A stretch of 64,000 nucleotides of DNA, from NCBI GenBank assembly GCA_027475525.1, contig JAMWFC010000058.1:953270-1017269 (forward strand), written 5' to 3'. Under the pieces are notes generated by a model. It had not been told where the DNA came from, made no database searches, and saw only the letters and a list, made by a program, of their open reading frames with translations. Source of the stretch: Macrolepiota albuminosa (lineage: Eukaryota; Basidiomycota; Agaricomycetes; Agaricales; Agaricaceae). The position numbers were made by a program, and so were the translations under genes. Below are positions 1 to 11,900 of this stretch, one piece after another (position 1 is the first letter of the stretch; every line of letters starts with the position of its first letter).

Positions 1-592
1 CAGGTTCGTCCCTTCGTGAATCTATTCCGAAACAATTTTGATGCGTTGTAGTGAACGAAAGTACCCTTCGTCGCCCGAAACAACCACATGACGAGGGTGC
101 ATTCATGTATTATGTTCCACAATATGATTCTCCTCCGGATATTGATGGTGCAAAGAAAGGTAAGGACTATCCTACAGTTAAAGAGAAGAAAAACACGGAA
201 ATCGGCTAATTCATCCTAGCCGCGCCGTTGCAATTACAGTCCCATCCACGTCTATCTCAAAATATCCTAGCGCCCCCAGCGACGTCTCGTCCTCAGATAC
301 GCACTATGTTGCAGCGTTAGCATTATCTTTTTTTTATACACTCAATCTTTTTAACATCGTATCTCTGTCATCAGAGGCATGGCATATCGTCACTACCACT
401 GACCCTCTAGTCGATTCGGACGACGATTTAGAGCACGCCGACGAACACGTTCTCTTGGATTACAGTGAGTCTATTTTCTGCCGGTTACGTTACATCTCGG
501 TATGAAAACGGTTCTTAGCTCGACGTATGCAAGTACTGTCCCACATTGAGAAAACTGTCTTCAGACCCCGTCACTTGAACCCAGACGGCTAA
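1..592 (+). CDS. 3' part of an Ies1-like (INO80 complex subunit 1) gene copy, partial
   Basis: The last exons of a gene that enters from the left edge. A short exon ends near 331, then a GT-AG intron leads to an exon at about 375-473 reading EAWHIVTTTDPLVDSD and further acidic residues. After another small intron a final exon ends in TAA at 590-592. The same protein stretch (EAWHIVTTTDPLLDSD) and the same two intron positions and phases occur in the complete minus-strand gene at 52759-54620, so the two are paralogues. The final exon here (RRMQVLSHIEKTVFRPRH) differs from that of the other copy, so it is not a recent duplicate. A further possible exon near 100-158 could not be tied to the family. 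The family assignment rests on the full-length copy. Whether this one is an intact gene or a fragment cannot be told without sequence to the left. Confidence 0.5.
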
Positions 593-1725
593 TCTGTTGG
601 TACAGATTTTGTCTCCGGACTATTTAGGATTGCGAAGCCTTTAATTATATTGATACACTTACTCGAATCGATACCATGCACTAAATATATCCTACCTACT
701 TCAACCGCTCCCAACAAAGTGTCTGTGAAAACATGTTTTATAGAAGATAAGACATTATTTGTGAATTTTCGCCTTCAAGAGACGGATCCAGAAACTGGAG
801 GTTAAAAGCCAGTCAAAACGGGATGCTTGAACCCAGAACGACCGCGCAACGGTAATGTATCTCCCGGGGCGCTATGTCACTCCCAAATAGCCATGGCTCC
901 AGGCTCTGATTCGTCAGGGTGACGTTCATACACACTCGTCCTACATCGCAGCATATTGTGAGCTCTGCTTTCCCGCGAAAGGAGAACAATAGAATGCGAT
1001 TTTGTTGCAGGGGCCATCGTCAGTTTGACTGAAAGTTCAGGCTTTGGCAACTCGGAGGATAATATCTCAGTAGAGTGTGGCACCACGAACGCGCAATTTC
1101 AATCGGCCCACATCAGCCTGCAGTCGAGGGCAATGAGACAGACAGCCGGACGTAGGCTCAATCAAATCAGGAACTTCGTTGAATGAGCATGAGCACGGCA
1201 CGTCATATGAGCAGAGATCTGATCAAGCAACGGAGGGAGTGTGACATGCGAGGATGTTTTCTTGATCGTATTGTCGGAAGGACATAGATTCTACAATGGT
1301 TTGACACCTTTGCTGAACTTGGTCAAATGAACTGAGCGGAAGGTATCGTTGTCAATGGAGCTTGAGAAAGTGGACGGAAAAGGAGAGTATGATTCAACGA
1401 CTGGTTCCTCGGAAAGGCTAACGAGACGCAGATCTCAGAAGGGGCAGACATGAAGCTCATCGACATGCAGGACCCAAGAAAAGGGAAGGGAAAGATGAGG
1501 CAGCCGGCGACCAGCACCAAGGGAAGAGGGCCTACTTAACGAGCGAGCCAGCGTCAAATGAAAAAATGATTGAATTGAGACTCGTCCTCAAAGCTTCCGT
1601 CAATTCGGCTATTGTAGCTGATCATGGGTAACGCACTAAGCAGACCTATTTCTTATCAACACTAAATCAAAATTGATATGACAAAGCCTTCTATTCACTA
1701 TAAATGATCGGTCCTAATCCCATTC
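593..1725. other. Intergenic stretch, no gene recognised
   Basis: About 1.1 kb between the convergent ends of the Ies1-like copy and LYS1. Two short minus-strand open frames (877-1086 and 1323-1520) have no recognisable motif and no convincing splice continuation. Probably 3' UTRs and spacer. Confidence 0.5.
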
Positions 1726-2980
<1,255 letters not shown>

Positions 2981-3583
2981 TATAGAGTTGAGTCAATGAA
3001 AGATCAATTCTCGAGTCTTTTTTTTGGGTACAATCACGTGGCATAACAATACATCAGGTGACCTGTGACTGCGTTTCGACAATGACACGTGAGAGGAATT
3101 GAACGCGTCCTCACCCTCGAGGTTTATACTATCTACACTATTTTATGTATTAGAATTCAAGATAAATTTTGACGTCACTACTAGCTAGTATATATCTTCT
3201 AGAATATGGTCTGGAATGGTCAGATACCTCAGTATCTTTTTGCAGCCCAAACTACCTGGACACTATTTGGACGACAGTTTTCCTTGCCTAAATCTTCTTG
3301 ATAATTCCTTTTCCTTTGATAATGATCATAAACGTCGATTGGTCGTGTGGTCAAGCTTTGAGCGCTAGGCGCCTGCGCTGAATAGTAACAAGCAAGATCG
3401 ATTATTACAGGACGGATATGGAATCAACTTACAGGACTGAACAAAACCCTCGATAGACGCATTGTGCATGGTTGTGATTATTTTTGCAATGTGCGAACAC
3501 GGATCTTACTCAGACGACTCAGATGCGCTGTTGAATCAAAAGACAGGCGTGATACATTGACAACCTAGGATTACCGAACGCCT
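2981..3583. other. Intergenic, LYS1 upstream region
   Basis: No gene seen. It contains two CACGTG palindromes at 3035-3040 and 3086-3091, just upstream of LYS1. These are possible bHLH (Cbf1/Pho4-type) sites by known motif, but binding is inference. Confidence 0.3.
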
Positions 3584-4645
3584 TTACAAACTCTTGCCCA
3601 TTTTGTATAAATTCTCAGCTAGCTCAAGTTTTCCGGTGTCAAAGCGTTTGAAGTTGTCTGGAGTAGACCCGGCTGTGATATAGGTCTCGCCGCGTTTCAG
3701 CGCCTCTAAAACGACCTTGGTATATTCTTCCAGCGGCATCCAGAATTTAGACAACTTCTCTGTCGTCCCGTATGCTAGAAATGGCGTAGTCATCAGCCTC
3801 TGAACTGAAATTGTTCTCGATGGTGGTGACTCACCATCGTGAAGCTCGGATTCAACGAGACTATGCAAGATTATTGACTAAGTTAGTATAAATTCAAAAA
3901 AGGGTGACCTACGGTGGTATGATCTCCAGGACATGAACATTGGTTCCCTGAAGTTGTATCTGAAGGGAGGTGTTGAAACTATGGAGAGCTGCTTTGGAAG
4001 CAGAATAATTTGGAACTTGAGGAGCCGGAACAATTGCAAGTTCAGATGTCACCGGTACGACAAGACACGGCCGTCCTTCTGCCTGTGAGAATGGTAGACT
4101 TCATCAATTATCCCATAATGCTGATTAGGAAAGAGAATGTACCCCAGACTTTAGAAGGTGAGGTAAGAATAGTGAGATGAGGGAAACAACGGACGTATAA
4201 TTGGTGTTGATTTCGCTGGTTATTTCTAAGAAAACGTGAGAGCTGAGATACCTGACAGGCAAAAAGTGTGATGATCTCGTACTACTCAAATCGACTTTTT
4301 GCTTAAAATCAAACTCGTGCTGTATACCAGCACATAAAATGATCGTATCCAGCTTTTTGAGTTTGAGAATGTGAAGTTGCCTACAAGGACACGGATACAC
4401 ACATTGGGATATTTCTGTAGAACAGTATCCGCAAAAGCTTTCAAGCCTTGGGCATCAGTGTCTAGATCAACTTGAATAGTTTGTAGGTTGGATTTGGCCA
4501 ACTCGTCTAATCTACTTCGGCGCCGGCCGGCTGCAATGACCTCTGGTCGCGATGGTAGGGCAGCAAGAGCGATGGCAAGGGCTCGGCCAATCCCGGATGT
4601 CGCCCCAGTGACTAAGATACATTTGCTGTCGTTGATAGTAGGCAT
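3584..4645 (-). CDS. Short-chain dehydrogenase/reductase (SDR family)
   Basis: Classical SDR: NAD(P)-dependent oxidoreductase of unknown substrate. The start is at 4645 and the first exon reads ILVTGATSGIGRALAIALAA, containing the TGxxxGIG cofactor motif. It is followed by AAGRRRSRLDELAKSN, the basic segment after beta-2 that suggests NADPH. After an intron the frame gives LDTIILCAGIQHEFDF, with the NAG-type motif changed to CAG. Another exon has EINTNYTSVVSLISLFLPHLL, where the active-site Asn region lies. Then come VPVTSELAIVPAPQVPNYSA and SASKAALHSFNTSLQ, giving the YxxxK pair (Y in NYSASK). The C-terminal exon (3584-3868) contains LVESELHDGESPPS and ends with ENLYKMGKSL. At least four introns are needed. 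It resembles fungal DltE-like SDRs. It is divergent from the TTC1 gene, with about 170 bases between starts. Confidence 0.8.
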
Positions 4646-4818
4646 CCCTATGTGATTTTGAAGAAAGTTCGAAGCTATTGCATCAATTTGTTCCTGTTGA
4701 AAAATATTTCATAAATGACCGAGAATGCCTAGTAGAGGGCAAAAGCACCCCATGACTCAGTGGATGTCCTGATTACAATTCTCAGTGTCGTCATTGGCTT
4801 CGTCGTTGGCAACAACCG

Positions 4819-5791
4819 ATGGTTGATCTTACTCCTTCTTCGACCACAGCTGAGGATATTTTGGCCGCACCTGAGAGTAACAATTCGGTGAGGTACTCGT
4901 TGCTTTTCAAGAATACTGCTCATAACTTCCCAGTCCTTCATCCTTGCTGCCGATGAATTGAAGGACCAGGGAAATGTTTACTTTCGATCAAGTCAGTGGA
5001 ACGAGGCCTTGGTCGCATACCAATCGGCCCTCGGTCATCTACCCAAAAGGACTTCTCAACCAGAGAAAAATGGCAACCCAGAAGGAGACGAAACGGTTGT
5101 ACGAGATGTTTCCGTGAACAACGACCAAGCGCCGACACAGTTAGATGCCATTGCGAGACGTCGCGCTGTTCTAAATGCCAATATCGGTGCATGCTTCGTC
5201 AAACTCGTATGTATTAGGATCACTGCGAATCCACATTCTTTTATCTGAAGACCTCGCTAAGGCTGAGCATAAGCAAGCTGTTGATGCCTGCTCCCAAGGT
5301 GCGCTCCGATAGATAGGTTTCAATCAATTAACTAAATGACTTTTTCAGCCCTCTTGGATGACCCTCAATATGTGAAAGCCCTTCAAAGACGCGCAGCCTC
5401 AAACGAGACGATAGGTTCATGGTCATCCCTGACTGCTGCACAAGAAGGTGTGTTTTCCCTCTGCACGTTCATTGAAATTTTGACAATCAGTCAAAGATTA
5501 TCACACTTTGATCAAGCTCCTTCCACAATCTTCCTCCCAACTGCGCGACGTACAAAGGTTACAGGAGTTGCTGAAGCCTCGATTAGAGTCGGCTCAGAAA
5601 CGAGAGACAGCAGAGATGCTGGACAAACTTAAAGGCCTTGGAAACAGCATTCTAGGTGCGTTCAGGCAACCACTTGGTGTTCAAGTCATTTAAGTGATCC
5701 TCTTGGCACAGGAAATTTTGGTCTCTCCACCGACAACTTCAAGTTTGAACCAAACGGACAAGGGGGGTACTCATTGAACTTTCAGAAATAG
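4819..5791 (+). CDS. TPR protein, tetratricopeptide repeat protein 1 (TTC1)-like
   Basis: Probable co-chaperone-type TPR protein. The start ATG at 4819 gives MVDLTPSSTTAEDILAAPES. An intron (donor GTGAGG at about 4885) is followed by FILAADELKDQGNVYFRSS, the first helix of a TPR, then QWNEALVAYQSALGHLP. A charged insert follows, then NANIGACFVKL. Further short exons read AVDACSQ and ALLDDPQYVKALQRRAASNE, and then SSSQLRDVQRLQELLKPRLES. The C-terminal exon has NFGLSTDNFKFEPNGQGGYS and ends at TAG 5789-5791. The NFGLSTDNF tail is characteristic of TTC1 homologues (known binding to Hsp70/Hsp90 and Galpha in animals). The splice sites around 5207-5250 could not be fixed: neither obvious acceptor keeps frame. 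Convergent with IMP1. Confidence 0.8.
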
Positions 5792-5899
5792 TTGATTATC
5801 TATCTACCTAAACAAAAACTGTAATTTGGTATGGCCCCGAGCAAGGCAAGCAACGAGGAAGTCACCTTAAAGATGAGCCTGGATCTTCGGATCGAGAAT

Positions 5900-6727
5900 T
5901 CATGCCAGAAGTGTTGCAGGATTCCGGAATATCGTGGCTCTACTCAAGGGCCAAATCTGAGCCAGAGATATCAGCACAGTGGTAGTAAAGGTTCCGAGTA
6001 ATTTCGCTGACCCTGGCGAGCATCCTTCCTTGTATTAATGACATTGATACTGGCCCATACATTCTTGAGTCGATCGAATTATCAGCATTGTCACCAGCGA
6101 TCCAAACATGACCCTCGGGTATCATGACGTGCTCTGTAGAAGGTGCATACTTGAATTATCAGCATTGTCACCAGCGATCCAAACATGACCCTCGGGTATC
6201 ATGACGTGCTCTGTAGAAGGTGCATACTTCCAGTCGGATCAACACACACTATGTCACCCGGCAAACCAATAATCCTCTTGCAAATGACTCCCTCCGGATT
6301 CCGTGGGGATTGTAAAATTACAAGTTCGCCGCGCGAAAGTTGTGGATTGAGCCAGTAGGACAATCTGTCTTCAATGACGATCTCTCCTTCTACACCTAGA
6401 GTAGGAAGCATTGACGGGCCATACATCTGCACTGTGGAATGAGTTTCCTATGGCAAAACGAAATGGAGGATGTTCACAAAAGAAGGTCTTCCAATATACT
6501 GCGACACGAGATGAATCGCACAAGCTCCATTGAATGACTGGCTGAAAAGTAAGGATGATATTGATGTACGAAAAACCTTACCAGCGTACATGTATAACCA
6601 ATCCGCGAGCGTATTTTCGGCGTTCTGACCAGCTACTTGCACGGAGGGTGGCGTACTGTAGAGAGGCCCAGCGCTGGATCGAAGTGCTCACTAACCTCCC
6701 TAGCTCATACAATGTGGGGAAGACCAT
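5900..6727 (-). CDS. IMP1: Mitochondrial inner membrane protease subunit 1 (signal peptidase S26)
   Basis: Membrane-bound serine/lysine protease that removes bipartite sorting signals in the mitochondrial intermembrane space. Motifs seen: CAIHLVSQY (N-terminal membrane segment), MYGPSMLPTL (nucleophile Ser), VICKRIIGLPGD (general-base Lys), GHVWIAGDNADNSIDSRMYG (box E) and a last exon IWPLSRATIFRN ending in TGA at 5900-5902. The intron before the last exon begins GTCAGC. The frame is disturbed at 6229-6230. An exact 77-base tandem duplication (6076-6229) lies inside the gene, and one base appears to be missing at its right edge, between the DPTG and KYAPSTEHV segments; both are likely assembly errors. 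An unusually short intron of about 30 bases is implied upstream of MYGPS. The start is uncertain: 6727 is one in-frame option, 6862 another, and a shorter form is possible. Confidence 0.8.
6076..6229. repeat. Exact 77-bp tandem duplication no. 1 (probable assembly artefact), in IMP1
   Basis: Copies 6076-6152 and 6153-6229 are identical, and flanking bases differ on both sides. A frame shift of one base lies at the right edge. Confidence 0.95.
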
Positions 6728-6893
6728 GGAAACATAAGTAAAAGTGCAGTCGAGGTTAGGCAAGGCAACGACATGGAATATTTGGTCTCTGTTTGTGCCT
6801 GCGGAGTTCACAAATCTTATCGCCGTCGTCGTGGCGAGAAAGCTTCTTTTCAATGATGACATTCAATTCCAACTATCTGCAAACCCCAAAATC

Positions 6894-8551
6894 ATGTCTT
6901 CTTTCAAGCGCAAGGGATCAGTAAAGCAAACCCCAGGGCTGCCTGGAACACGTGTTTCTCCGGCAACGCCTATGACGACTATTATCTCTACTGGTATACC
7001 ATCGTTGGATGATATACTTGGTGGTGGACTGCCTTTATCGTGTTCTATGCTCATTGCGGCACCGGAACTGGTATACCATCGTTGGATGATATACTTGGTG
7101 GTGGACTGCCTTTATCGTGTTCTATGCTCATTGCGGCACCGGACTCCATACTTCTTATGGCGATCTCGTGCTAAAGTACTTCACTGCGCAGGGCCTTGTT
7201 TCTCATCATCGCTTGTTTATCGTTGACGACAACGCTGAAGCTTTCACGAGGGATATCATGTGGAGTCCTCCAGGAAGAAGTAACATTACTCCAGACAAGG
7301 ATGAAGATGAAAAAATCGGTCAACAGGAGGACCAGAAAATTAAGATAGCATGGAGATATGGACAGATGAAGCCATTTCAAACCACGGTTCACGCATCTTC
7401 GTCAACTGTAAGTTGTGATGCAGTGATATTCTTGATATATTAATTCCTTATTCGCAACAGTCGATTGATGATTATTGCCATACCTTTGACCTTACTTGCC
7501 GCGTGCCTGCTTCTGTCATCGATATAGCACTTCACTCGGGGCAAATTTCATCCATAAACGTGCAGTCATCTGGTTCGAGGCTGACCTCGATATACGAGGT
7601 CTTGAATCGAATTAAGGGTGTCCTCAAGCATAATGCTTCGGAAGTCATCCGGATATGCGTCCCTGCTCTTGGCTCTCCTATGTGGGGTGAACTGAAACAG
7701 GAGGTGAGCCAAATTCTATCGTCGAGTCCTCTTGAATCATGATTTTTAGGACATTTTATATTTTCTACATTCCCTCCGAGCCATACTTCGGGAGCATCCA
7801 ACTGCATGTGCTTCAATCAGTCTAGCTCCTCACCTCGCCACAGCAGCGTGGGGTGGGAGCGGATGGCTTCAAAAGCTTGGTTGGGTAACAGACGTGGCAT
7901 TCACGTTGGCTGCATTCTCCGGTTTGTGTTCGTTTTCCCTTCAGTTCGCACTGATATAATCAATTGCGGCAACCGTAGCTGATCCATCTTTGACCATGAC
8001 ATTTGTTCGTTTTCCCTTCAGTTCGCACTGATATAATCAATTGCGGCAACCGTAGCTGATCCATCTTTGACCATGACATTCCAAATCACCACGGCCTTGT
8101 CGACATTCACACTTTACCTGCCCCTCATTCAATTATTGCTCCGAGCGACAAATTCTCCACGCTCCGAGGACTGTGTGCTTCTGCCGTGGGTATTGGGGGT
8201 AGTGGCGAAAATAACCTGACATTCAAGTCGACGAGGAGGCGCTTGATCATTGAGACTCTGCATCTTGACATTGAGGGTGGGGTTGGAGAACGTCGAACGA
8301 CGCCTTCTGCTGTTGCTACGAGTGAGACGTCAAGTAATGCGCATGATCATCCGCAGGAATCTATGAGCAAGTCTGGGCTCGCTACTGTCCAGGTCGTTTG
8401 CGAAAACCTCGAGCTTCCAAAGACAGTGGACGACTCGACTGAGAAAAGTGACAAGGGAACAGAAGGGCGAGAAGAGAAAACGAAGAAAACGAAGAAAACG
8501 AAGAAAAGAGTCGCATTCCGAGCAGATCGACCAGACCTGTATGATTTCTAA
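6894..8551 (+). CDS. ELP4: Elongator complex protein 4
   Basis: RecA-fold ATPase-like subunit of the Elp4-6 ring of Elongator, which modifies wobble uridines of tRNAs. The start at 6894 reads MSSFKRKGSVKQTPGLPG, followed by TIISTGIPSLDDILGGGLPL, the family hallmark. Later segments are TSYGDLVLKYFTAQGLVSHH, RLFIVDDNAEAFTRDIMW, KIKIAWRYGQMKPFQ, FDLTCRVPASVIDIALHSG, ICVPALGSPMWGELKQE, YFLHSLRAILREHPTAC and the C-terminal VQVVCENLELPK. A lysine-rich KKTKKTKK stretch and FRADRPDLYDF end the protein (TAA 8549-8551). Introns lie at about 7408-7460, 7703-7750 and 7920-7979. Two exact 77-base duplications (6990-7143, 7927-8080) interrupt the gene, and each is followed by an apparent one-base loss. The deposited sequence therefore does not translate, though the underlying gene looks intact. 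Divergent from IMP1. Confidence 0.88.
6990..7143. repeat. Exact 77-bp tandem duplication no. 2, in ELP4
   Basis: Copies 6990-7066 and 7067-7143. After collapsing one copy, one base is still needed between the AAPD and HTSYGDL segments to keep the ELP4 frame. Confidence 0.95.
7927..8080. repeat. Exact 77-bp tandem duplication no. 3, in ELP4
   Basis: Copies 7927-8003 and 8004-8080, covering an intron acceptor. One base is missing after the second copy for the TMTF-PNHHGLV frame. Confidence 0.95.
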
Positions 8552-8933
8552 GCGGTAGACAATGACGATCTCGCAGTGTCAATCATCGTTTGAGAGATAG
8601 TTCTGGATTACATTGACGCATAGACAACAACGGGGTGGGAGCAACGATCATGTGTATGAAATCATGCCGGGTTGTAGGCATGTCAAGCCTGACAACGAGC
8701 GCCCTGTCGTGATGGACGGTTTTAAAGTTGGATCCGGTGATGAATGGTTCGTAGGAAAGTTGGCGCTACGTAACTACAGCATTAGTTATAGTCTATCAGA
8801 CAGCTTCCCAGATCCTCCTTGTCTTTCCTGCCATATCAAATATTGGCAAGCCGTTGGTTGCTCAAGAGGAAGACAGAATGTTCATGTGAGTGGAATCAAT
8901 TGGAGCGTGGAAGAGTGATGGGAAAGTATAGGC

Positions 8934-11900
8934 ATGTACACTGTAGCCGACCTGGACCATTTCAGCCACACTCTCAGCAACGGACGACCTCAAGCTTCGA
9001 ATACTGGTGGGAAAAGGCACTGCCAGCAATGCCGAAAGGATCATGGAGTGGTGGGTGTATTTTTTGTCAGATGGCGACCCAGATACTAACGGTTGTGCAG
9101 ATGAACAGGCAGAAGACCATCCGGGGGCACTTTCACCGTCGCCTTTGTTGCCTAGTCCTTATGGAGGCCCACGTACCTCCACAGTACACCCATCTGATGA
9201 CTGGCTAGACTCTCCGTCCCTCTCTGCAACCGTCCACAACGCCCTTTGTCTCCCAGACACCGTCCCCGCCGACCCGCAGCCCTCGTTTGTACGTCCCCCA
9301 GACCCACACATGTCCCTCCCCGACCCTTCTCAATTCCCTGATCCATATCCCTTTCGCCCACCGCACCATCGTCTTCCTAGCGTACCAGCCCTCTCCTCAA
9401 CAAGCTCTTCTACCCGATCCTCCGCCTACACCAGTTCTGCCAGTGGTTTCGCATCAGGCGATTACGGCCTTGTCCATGTCGCCTCTGGAGACGACGAGGA
9501 GTCTACTGTAGGCGTCGGCATCACATCAGATGCCGTAGTCCAGCTTCTTGCAAAGGACCCTGCTGTTTCCTCTTCTGCCCGTGGCATCCAATCACGAGCC
9601 CCAGTAGATCAGAGTCGTTGGTCTGAGTCTTTTTCGAACGAAAGGTCACCCTCGTCTTTTGTCGGAAACAGCAGCGCGGGTAATGTACAAGAAAATCCTC
9701 CAAAACTACAACAAAAACCAAGCTACGATATGGGCTGGGTAGATGAAAGGGACGAGGTTGGTATGAGTGAGGACGAAACTGACGACGATAACACTCTCGA
9801 TGACGACGAAGACGAAGAGAAGGAAGAAGAGCGTACCTCCGCTGCTGTTATCGCTGAAGAGGGCCGTGGCCTGATTGTACAGGGAGACAATGTTCCAATA
9901 ACACAGCTTCAAGTGCCGCCCGGTAGGTATTCCTCTCCAGCAGGAGATTGAGCTATATCTGACACCTTTAGGTACTACTCATCTTCTCATCGGATCTTCG
10001 AGTACACCCAATGCCATGCCCACCTTCCTAACCGCGACCCTTCCTCAAATCTGTCACAGCCTTTTAGCTCTCGACATTTCCGCCAACTTTCTGGGTGCTT
10101 TGCCCCCGGTGCTGGCCGTATGCGAACGTCTCGAGGAACTCAACATCGCTTGCAATCCTCTTCGTGTGCTTCCTGTTTTCCTCGCCGATCTCACTAATCT
10201 CCGTGTTATCATAGCTGATTCTACTGGAATTGGTACACTGCCCGAGTCTCTTGCCGACCTTGACAAATTGCACACTATTAGTGTCCGGAAGAACAAGCTG
10301 AACGCTCTTCCCAGTTGGCTGTGCCTGCTTCCCGCTTTGAATACACTTTGTGTTGATGGAAATCCGTTCCAAGGACCGTGGAAGGCACTCGTTGAACCTC
10401 TGTTAACCAAGGTGCCCATGTCACCTACGTACCACCCTTCCACTCCGGTCTTTCCTGCTCAAACCATGAGCATACAGTCTTCTACCAATAGTGAGACAGA
10501 CGCCACAGATATCGATGACCTGTCGGATTCGAGTCTGGTTAGTTGAGCATACAGTCTTCTACCAATAGTGAGACAGACGCCACAGATATCGATGACCTGT
10601 CGGATTCGAGTCTGGTTAGTGCGGGCCTTGAGGAACATATCTCTGCTATCGACGATGAAGATCAGACCATTACGCTTGCTCGTGCCGCTCCAGTTCTTGG
10701 ACGTTCTGTCACGGCCCCACTCCCCGCTGCTCCTCATATGCCTTCGCCAGCCGTTGGCCTCACGCGTACACGAACGACCCCCAATCGTGCTCATTTTGAA
10801 ACGTCGAGAGCCAAGACGGCGCAGACCGGTAGCCAGCCAGATAGAACTTCGAAACCTGAAGAATTTGGATCCGATCGCGAGCTACGCAAGATGAAGAGTG
10901 CTGGTGATCTCCGCCGCGGCAAAACAACCGGGGTCACACAACCAGGTCCTACTCCCAGTATGCGACCGACACTATCCAACTATACTACATCGGCTTCGAG
11001 CTCGAACCTCTCACACAACCAGGTCCTACTCCCAGTATGCGACCGACACTATCCAACTATACTACATCGGCTTCGAGCTCGAACCTCTGAGCTCTGCGTC
11101 TCCTAGTCCTTTGGACCGTCCTAGTATGACAAACAGATATGCAACGATGGGACAGAGACAGACGACGATGGGGGACAGTTCAGGCCGCCCCAACATGAAC
11201 GAAATGAGAACGCAACTTACGAAATCTATGTGGGACACACCATCTAATCACATTGTAGAATGTTCATCTTCGACCTTAAATCGCGCTTCGCTTATTCAGA
11301 GTAGCGCCATTTCGTCTCCTGTCAAGCCGTCGATCCAAGATATTCAGGATGGAAAGTATCCCAACCGGGTTCGATCTACAAAGGATGGTAAGGAGAAGGG
11401 AAGCAGATGGGGTTTCTTAAAAAAGATGTCAATGGGCAAGATGAAAGTCGATTCGCCTTCGTTTTCTATCAGCCAAAACCATGTTGGATCTCGACCACAG
11501 ACTCCAGCAGGGCCCATGCCGCGAAATGTAGGATTCAGATCAGAGCGTTCCAAGACACCACAGATTGATCTACGCTTCTCAACTACTGGTACCTTGGATG
11601 TTCTTTCCCATCATCTCTCAGCGCCAAGTTCTCCTGATAATTCAAAAGAACTTGTTCACGACCCACCGAAAGTTGTGCCACCGGCGACAATGTCTTTAGG
11701 ACCTCCATCTCCGCTCCCTAGAGCAGCCAGACGCCGAAGTTTCCTCCCGGTCGACGCCCCTGGAAGCCTGTCCCTTAACCTACCGACACAAGAGTCTTCG
11801 TTGTTTGTACCAGCATTGTCAGCTCTCGAAGATGAAGACGACGAGCAAAGAGTTGCTACTCCAATAGGCGACAGTGAGCAATACCTGCGTCGGGAGGAGG

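Noticed and set aside
877..1520. Two minus-strand open frames of 65-69 codons downstream of the Ies1-like copy
   Set aside because: No motif, no splice partner, first lacks an ATG start; likely chance.
8613..8930. Open frame between ELP4 and the LRR-RhoGEF gene
   Set aside because: No recognisable protein; most likely UTR of the neighbours.
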